Source: an uncultured Lachnospiraceae bacterium
Lineage (GTDB): Bacteria > Bacillota > Clostridia > Lachnospirales > Lachnospiraceae
Direction: 5' to 3'
Length of the DNA: 17,602 nt
Assembly: GCA_902797705.1 (NCBI GenBank)
Contig: CADBTX010000294.1
Coordinates: 1-17,602 of the forward strand
Every line of letters begins with the position of its first letter. Position 1 is the stretch's first letter. A program made the translations under genes and the position numbers. The notes under the pieces were generated by a model. The model did no database searches and was not told the DNA's origin. It worked only from the letters and a program-made list of their open reading frames with translations. Of this stretch, positions 14,287 to 17,602 are shown one piece after another.

Positions 14287-15135
14287 ATGGGAATAAAATC
14301 ATATAACCCCTATACCCCCTCAAGGAGGGCAATGACGGGGTCCGATTTTGCCGAGATCACGAAGAAGACACCCGAGAAGAGTCTGATCGTGAGACTTCCT
14401 AAGAATTCAGGAAGAAATAATCAGGGCAAGATCACCGTTCGCCACAGAGGCGGCGGAGCAACGATCAAGTACAGAATGATCGACTTTAAGAGGAACGACA
14501 AGGACGGGATACCCGCCATCGTAAAGGGGATCGAGTATGACCCCAACAGAACGGCAAACATCGCACTTCTGTTTTATGAAGACGGAGAGAAGAGATACAT
14601 ACTCGCTCCCGAAGGACTCAAGGTAGGACACAAGATCGTAAACGGAAGCGAGGCGGAAATAAGGATTGGCAATTGCCTTCCCTTAAACGACATCCCGGTA
14701 GGTACCAATGTCCACAACATCGAGCTTCATCCCGGCAGGGGCGGACAGATGGTACGTTCGGCAGGAACAAGCGCCCAGCTTATGGCTAAAGAAGGCAAGT
14801 ACGCAACACTGCGTCTTCCCTCCGGCGAGATGAGAATGGTTCCCATCGAGTGCAGAGCAACTATCGGAACAGTAGGCAATATCGATCACAGCCTTATCAA
14901 TTACGGTAAAGCAGGACGTATTCGCCACATGGGCATCAGGCCCCATGTACGTGGTTCGGTCATGAACCCCAATGACCATCCCCACGGAGGTGGTGAGGGA
15001 CGTTCACCCATCGGTCGTCCCGGACCCTGCACACCTTGGGGTAAGCCTGCTCTTGGTCTTAAGACCAGAAAGAAGAAGAAGGCTTCCAACAAGATGATCG
15101 TAAGAAGAAGAAACGGTAAAGCTCTTAACGCATGA
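14287..15135 (+). CDS. rplB: 50S ribosomal protein L2
   Basis: This 282-aa protein begins [18 protein letters not shown] and contains [16 protein letters not shown], the central RNA-binding domain, and [23 protein letters not shown], which holds the conserved histidine region near the peptidyl transferase centre. The basic C-terminus ([17 protein letters not shown]) is typical. L2 helps join the subunits and is one of the most conserved 50S proteins. AAGGAG lies before the ATG. A GC-rich hairpin at 15141-15158 follows the stop. Confidence 0.98.
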   Translation: MGIKSYNPYTPSRRAMTGSDFAEITKKTPEKSLIVRLPKNSGRNNQGKITVRHRGGGATIKYRMIDFKRNDKDGIPAIVKGIEYDPNRTANIALLFYEDGEKRYILAPEGLKVGHKIVNGSEAEIRIGNCLPLNDIPVGTNVHNIELHPGRGGQMVRSAGTSAQLMAKEGKYATLRLPSGEMRMVPIECRATIGTVGNIDHSLINYGKAGRIRHMGIRPHVRGSVMNPNDHPHGGGEGRSPIGRPGPCTPWGKPALGLKTRKKKKASNKMIVRRRNGKALNA

Positions 15136-15182
15136 TAAACGGTGCCCTGTAGGGCATCACAGGACATATAGGAGGAAGATCA

Positions 15183-15458
15183 ATGTCGCGTTCACTTAAA
15201 AAGGGACCTTTCGCGGACGCAAGTCTCTTAAAGAAGGTTGATGAGATGAATAAGGCTGACAGCAAGGACGTAATAAAGACCTGGTCACGCCGTTCCACCA
15301 TCTTCCCTTCCTTTGTGGGACATACAATCGCAGTTCACGACGGAAGAAAGCACGTTCCCGTATATATCACCGAAGATATGGTCGGACATAAGCTCGGTGA
15401 ATTCGTAGCAACAAGGACATACAGAGGACATTCAGGCAATTCGACATCTGTAAAGTAA
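15183..15458 (+). CDS. rpsS: 30S ribosomal protein S19
   Basis: At 91 aa this starts [10 protein letters not shown] and contains [41 protein letters not shown] in the usual order, shown here in part only as family hallmarks. S19 binds 16S rRNA in the 30S head with S13. AGGAGG lies 7 nt before the ATG. Length and ends match S19 with nothing unusual. Confidence 0.97.
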   Translation: MSRSLKKGPFADASLLKKVDEMNKADSKDVIKTWSRRSTIFPSFVGHTIAVHDGRKHVPVYITEDMVGHKLGEFVATRTYRGHSGNSTSVK

Positions 15459-15485
15459 GGATAAACTGAAAGGAGGTTAAATCCG

Positions 15486-15875
15486 ATGGCAAAAGGACAT
15501 CGTTCCCAGATCAAAAGAGAAAGAAATGCAAATAAGGATGAGAGACCCTCAGCAAAGTTATCCTACGCAAGGATTTCGGTACAGAAAGCCTGCTTTGTGC
15601 TCGATGCAGTAAGAGGCAAGAGCTACGAGGAAGCAAAGGGTATTCTCACATATAATCCGAGATACGCTTCAGGAGTTATCCTGAAACTCATAGAATCTGC
15701 AGCAGCAAACGCCGAGAACAACAAGGGACTGAACAGAAGTGATCTCTACATAGCTGAGTGCTATGCCACACCGGGCCCCATAATGAAGAGGATACAGCCC
15801 AGGGCTCAGGGCAGGGCATACAGGATAGAGAAGAGAATGTGTCATCTCAATGTTGTACTGGATGAGAAAAAGTAA
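15486..15875 (+). CDS. rplV: 50S ribosomal protein L22
   Basis: This encodes 129 aa with the L22 core: AKLSYARISVQKACFVLD, the central helices, and the beta-hairpin loop GPIMKRIQPRAQGRAYRI that reaches into the exit tunnel. Changes in this loop give macrolide resistance in other bacteria; nothing here suggests a mutated form. A basic N-terminal extension (GHRSQIKRERNANKDERP) precedes the core, which makes the protein longer than E. coli L22 (110 aa). AGGAGG lies 9 nt upstream. Confidence 0.96.
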   Translation: MAKGHRSQIKRERNANKDERPSAKLSYARISVQKACFVLDAVRGKSYEEAKGILTYNPRYASGVILKLIESAAANAENNKGLNRSDLYIAECYATPGPIMKRIQPRAQGRAYRIEKRMCHLNVVLDEKK

Positions 15876-15890
15876 GGGAGGTTCCACAGA

Positions 15891-16571
15891 ATGGGTCAGA
15901 AAGTTAATCCCCACGGCTTAAGAGTAGGCGTTATAAAAGACTGGGATTCAAAGTGGTACGCAGAAGGTGATTTCGCGGACTATCTTGTAGAAGATTATGA
16001 AATAAGGAAATATCTGAAGAAAAATCTCTATGCCGCAGGTATTTCAAAGATTGAGATCGAAAGGTCAGCCGGAAAGGTAAGAGCAACGGTATTTACCTCA
16101 AAGCCCGGTATCATCATCGGTAAGAGTGGTAAGGATATTGAAAAGACCAAGTCGATCCTTCAGAGGAAGACAGGAAAGAACATAGATATAGACATCAAGC
16201 AGATCAAGCGTCCCGACATGGATGCACAGCTGGTAGCAGAGAACATCGCACAGCAGCTTGAGAACCGTGTATCTTTCCGCCGCGCCATGAAGTCTGCAAT
16301 GCAGAGGACGATAAAGAACGGCGCCAAGGGTATCAAGGCATCTGTTTCCGGCCGTTTAGGCGGAGCTGATATCGCCCGCAGGGAGTTCTATTCAGAAGGA
16401 ACCATCCCTCTTCAGACTTTAAGGGCTGACATCGACTACGGATTTGCCGAGGCCGATACCACATATGGAAAAGTAGGTGTGAAGGTTTGGATCTACAAGG
16501 GTGAGATCCTTCCCGGTAAGAATAAGCAGGAAGCAGGAGCTTCTGCCGGTAGAGAAGGGAGAGATCAGTAA
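15891..16571 (+). CDS. rpsC: 30S ribosomal protein S3
   Basis: This 226-aa protein starts [18 protein letters not shown] and has the KH motif [18 protein letters not shown], followed by the C-terminal domain with [24 protein letters not shown]3 lies at the mRNA entry and helps unwind mRNA. The last roughly 15 residues (Gly/Ala/Glu-rich) form a variable tail. GGGAGG precedes the ATG, and the stop shares one base with the rplP start. Confidence 0.97.
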   Translation: MGQKVNPHGLRVGVIKDWDSKWYAEGDFADYLVEDYEIRKYLKKNLYAAGISKIEIERSAGKVRATVFTSKPGIIIGKSGKDIEKTKSILQRKTGKNIDIDIKQIKRPDMDAQLVAENIAQQLENRVSFRRAMKSAMQRTIKNGAKGIKASVSGRLGGADIARREFYSEGTIPLQTLRADIDYGFAEADTTYGKVGVKVWIYKGEILPGKNKQEAGASAGREGRDQ

Positions 16572-17017
16572 TGTTAATGCCGAAGAGAGTAAAGCATCGT
16601 AAGCAGATGCGTGGTTCCCTTAGAGGAAAAGCAAACAGCGGCAATACAATAACATACGGAGAGTACGGTATAGTTGCTCTCGAGCCTGTATGGGTCCGCT
16701 CAAATCAGATAGAAGCAGCCCGTGTGGCTATGACAAGATACGTGAAGCGTGGCGGTAAGGTCTGGATCAAGATCTTCCCCGACAAGCCCGTAACTGCCAA
16801 GCCCGCAGAAACCCGAATGGGTTCCGGTAAAGGAGCAGTTGATTACTGGGTAGCTGTTGTAAAGCCAGGACGTGTAATGTTCGAGATAGCGGGAGTTCCC
16901 GAGGATACAGCGAGAGAGGCATTACGTCTCGCATCCCACAAGCTTCCCTGCAAATGCAAGATCGTAAGCAAGGAAGACCTTCTTGAACAGGTTAAATTAA
17001 AAGGCGGTGACATCTGA
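16571..17017 (+). CDS. rplP: 50S ribosomal protein L16
   Basis: At 148 aa this starts [19 protein letters not shown], matching L16 exactly at the start codon chosen, and contains [19 protein letters not shown] and a C-terminal AHKLP-like segment ([12 protein letters not shown]). L16 helps position tRNA in the A site. It overlaps rpsC and rpmC by 1 nt each, so the three genes are probably translated together. Confidence 0.97.
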   Translation: MLMPKRVKHRKQMRGSLRGKANSGNTITYGEYGIVALEPVWVRSNQIEAARVAMTRYVKRGGKVWIKIFPDKPVTAKPAETRMGSGKGAVDYWVAVVKPGRVMFEIAGVPEDTAREALRLASHKLPCKCKIVSKEDLLEQVKLKGGDI

Positions 17018-17223
17018 TGAAAACTGATAACTACGTTAAGGAATTAAGAGATAAATCGGTTTCCGAGCTTGGTGAAGCGTTAACGGCAGCAAAGAAGGAA
17101 CTTTTCAATCTTAGGTTCCAGAATGCAACGAATCAGCTGGATAACACAAGCAGGATCAAGGAAGTTAGAAAGAACATTGCCAGGATACAGACGGTTTTGA
17201 CCGAGAGCGCGGCAAAGTCCTGA
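17017..17223 (+). CDS. rpmC: 50S ribosomal protein L29
   Basis: This encodes 68 aa of two antiparallel helices. [16 protein letters not shown] leads into [22 protein letters not shown] and [12 protein letters not shown], the L29 pattern. L29 lies near the exit tunnel next to L23. The ATG overlaps the rplP stop; GGCGGTG serves as ribosome binding sequence. Confidence 0.96.
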   Translation: MKTDNYVKELRDKSVSELGEALTAAKKELFNLRFQNATNQLDNTSRIKEVRKNIARIQTVLTESAAKS

Positions 17224-17252
17224 GGATCTGATTAAAGAAGGAGACCAAAATT

Positions 17253-17510
17253 ATGTCAGAAAGAAATCTTAGAAAGACACGTACCGGCAAGGTAACGAGC
17301 AATAAGATGGATAAGACCATCACCGTGGCCGTTGTCGATAACGTAAGGCATCCGCTTTACAAGAAGATAGTAAAGAGAACCTACAAGCTTAAGGCTGAGG
17401 ATGCAAATAATGAGTGCAATATCGGTGATACCGTTACGGTTATGGAGACAAGACCTTTGAGCAAGACCAAGAGATGGAGGCTTGTCGAGATCATCGAAAG
17501 AGCTAAGTAA
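17253..17510 (+). CDS. rpsQ: 30S ribosomal protein S17
   Basis: At 85 aa this begins [22 protein letters not shown] and contains [13 protein letters not shown] and [16 protein letters not shown], all S17 signatures. S17 is a primary 16S rRNA binding protein with an OB fold. AAGGAG lies before the ATG, and rplN follows after 23 nt. Confidence 0.97.
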   Translation: MSERNLRKTRTGKVTSNKMDKTITVAVVDNVRHPLYKKIVKRTYKLKAEDANNECNIGDTVTVMETRPLSKTKRWRLVEIIERAK

Positions 17511-17533
17511 CTTAGGGTGAAAGGAGTTTTAGC

Positions 17534-17602
17534 ATGGTACAGCAGGAAACCAGATTAAAAGTCGCAGATAATACCGGCGCTAAGGAAATCCTTTGCATCA
17601 GA
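17534..17602 (+). CDS. rplN: 50S ribosomal protein L14 (5' part only)
   Basis: The 23 codons from ATG at 17534 to the right edge encode VQQETRLKVADNTGAKEILC after the Met, the N-terminus of L14 with its conserved DNTGAKE. AAGGAG lies about 8 nt upstream. The position after rpsQ is the canonical S10-operon order. The rest of the gene lies outside the window. Confidence 0.93.
   Translation, partial: MVQQETRLKVADNTGAKEILCIR

Noticed and set aside
1..17602. CRISPR arrays, insertion sequences, prophage or defence islands
   Set aside because: I saw no regularly spaced direct repeats, transposase motifs, terminal inverted repeats or integrase genes.

Overview
The window looks like the chromosome of an anaerobic clostridial Firmicute, most likely a Lachnospiraceae member related to the rumen Butyrivibrio/Pseudobutyrivibrio group. 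This rests on the ribosomal protein sequences and gene order, strong AGGAGG ribosome binding sites, TATAAT promoters with TG extensions, a tRNA without encoded CCA, and an Ech-type energy-converting hydrogenase, which that group is known to carry. The species assignment is inference.

Layout. (1) Positions 1-1707, minus strand: most of a CASTOR/POLLUX-type ion channel, whose C-terminus lies beyond the left edge. (2) 1822-1983, minus strand: a complete tRNA-Gln(CUG) unit with promoter, palindromic leader, tRNA and intrinsic terminator. (3) 2072-2392, plus strand: a small unrecognised protein whose promoter lies so close to its ATG that the mRNA may be leaderless. (4) 2414-3052, minus strand: a DUF2971 protein. 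(5) 3053-3283: a divergent control region with two predicted promoters, a near-perfect 12-bp inverted repeat and three copies of AAATCAAT. (6) 3284-10928: a compact operon echABCDEF-hypCDE, encoding a six-subunit membrane [NiFe] hydrogenase followed by three maturation factors. (7) 10956-11849: a COG1092-like class I methyltransferase. (8) 11896-12230: an A-rich upstream element, a near-consensus promoter and a structured leader of about 249 nt. (9) 12231-17602: the S10 ribosomal protein operon in canonical order, rpsJ-rplC-rplD-rplW-rplB-rpsS-rplV-rpsC-rplP-rpmC-rpsQ-rplN, with rplN cut by the right edge.

How the genes work together. EchF and EchC carry electrons from reduced ferredoxin to the NiFe site of EchE. 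The membrane subunits EchA and EchB couple proton reduction to ion translocation. HypC, HypD and HypE act in making the Fe(CN)2CO part of the NiFe centre. HypA, HypB and HypF are not in the window and would have to be encoded elsewhere. EchE ends at its last nickel-ligand motif, so no C-terminal maturation protease appears necessary, and none is present.

I did not find a clearly new multi-gene system. The best second-look items are non-coding: the shared ech/DUF2971 control region, the S10 leader with competing pairings, the possible leaderless gene, and the lack of an obvious terminator between the hydrogenase operon and the S10 promoter.
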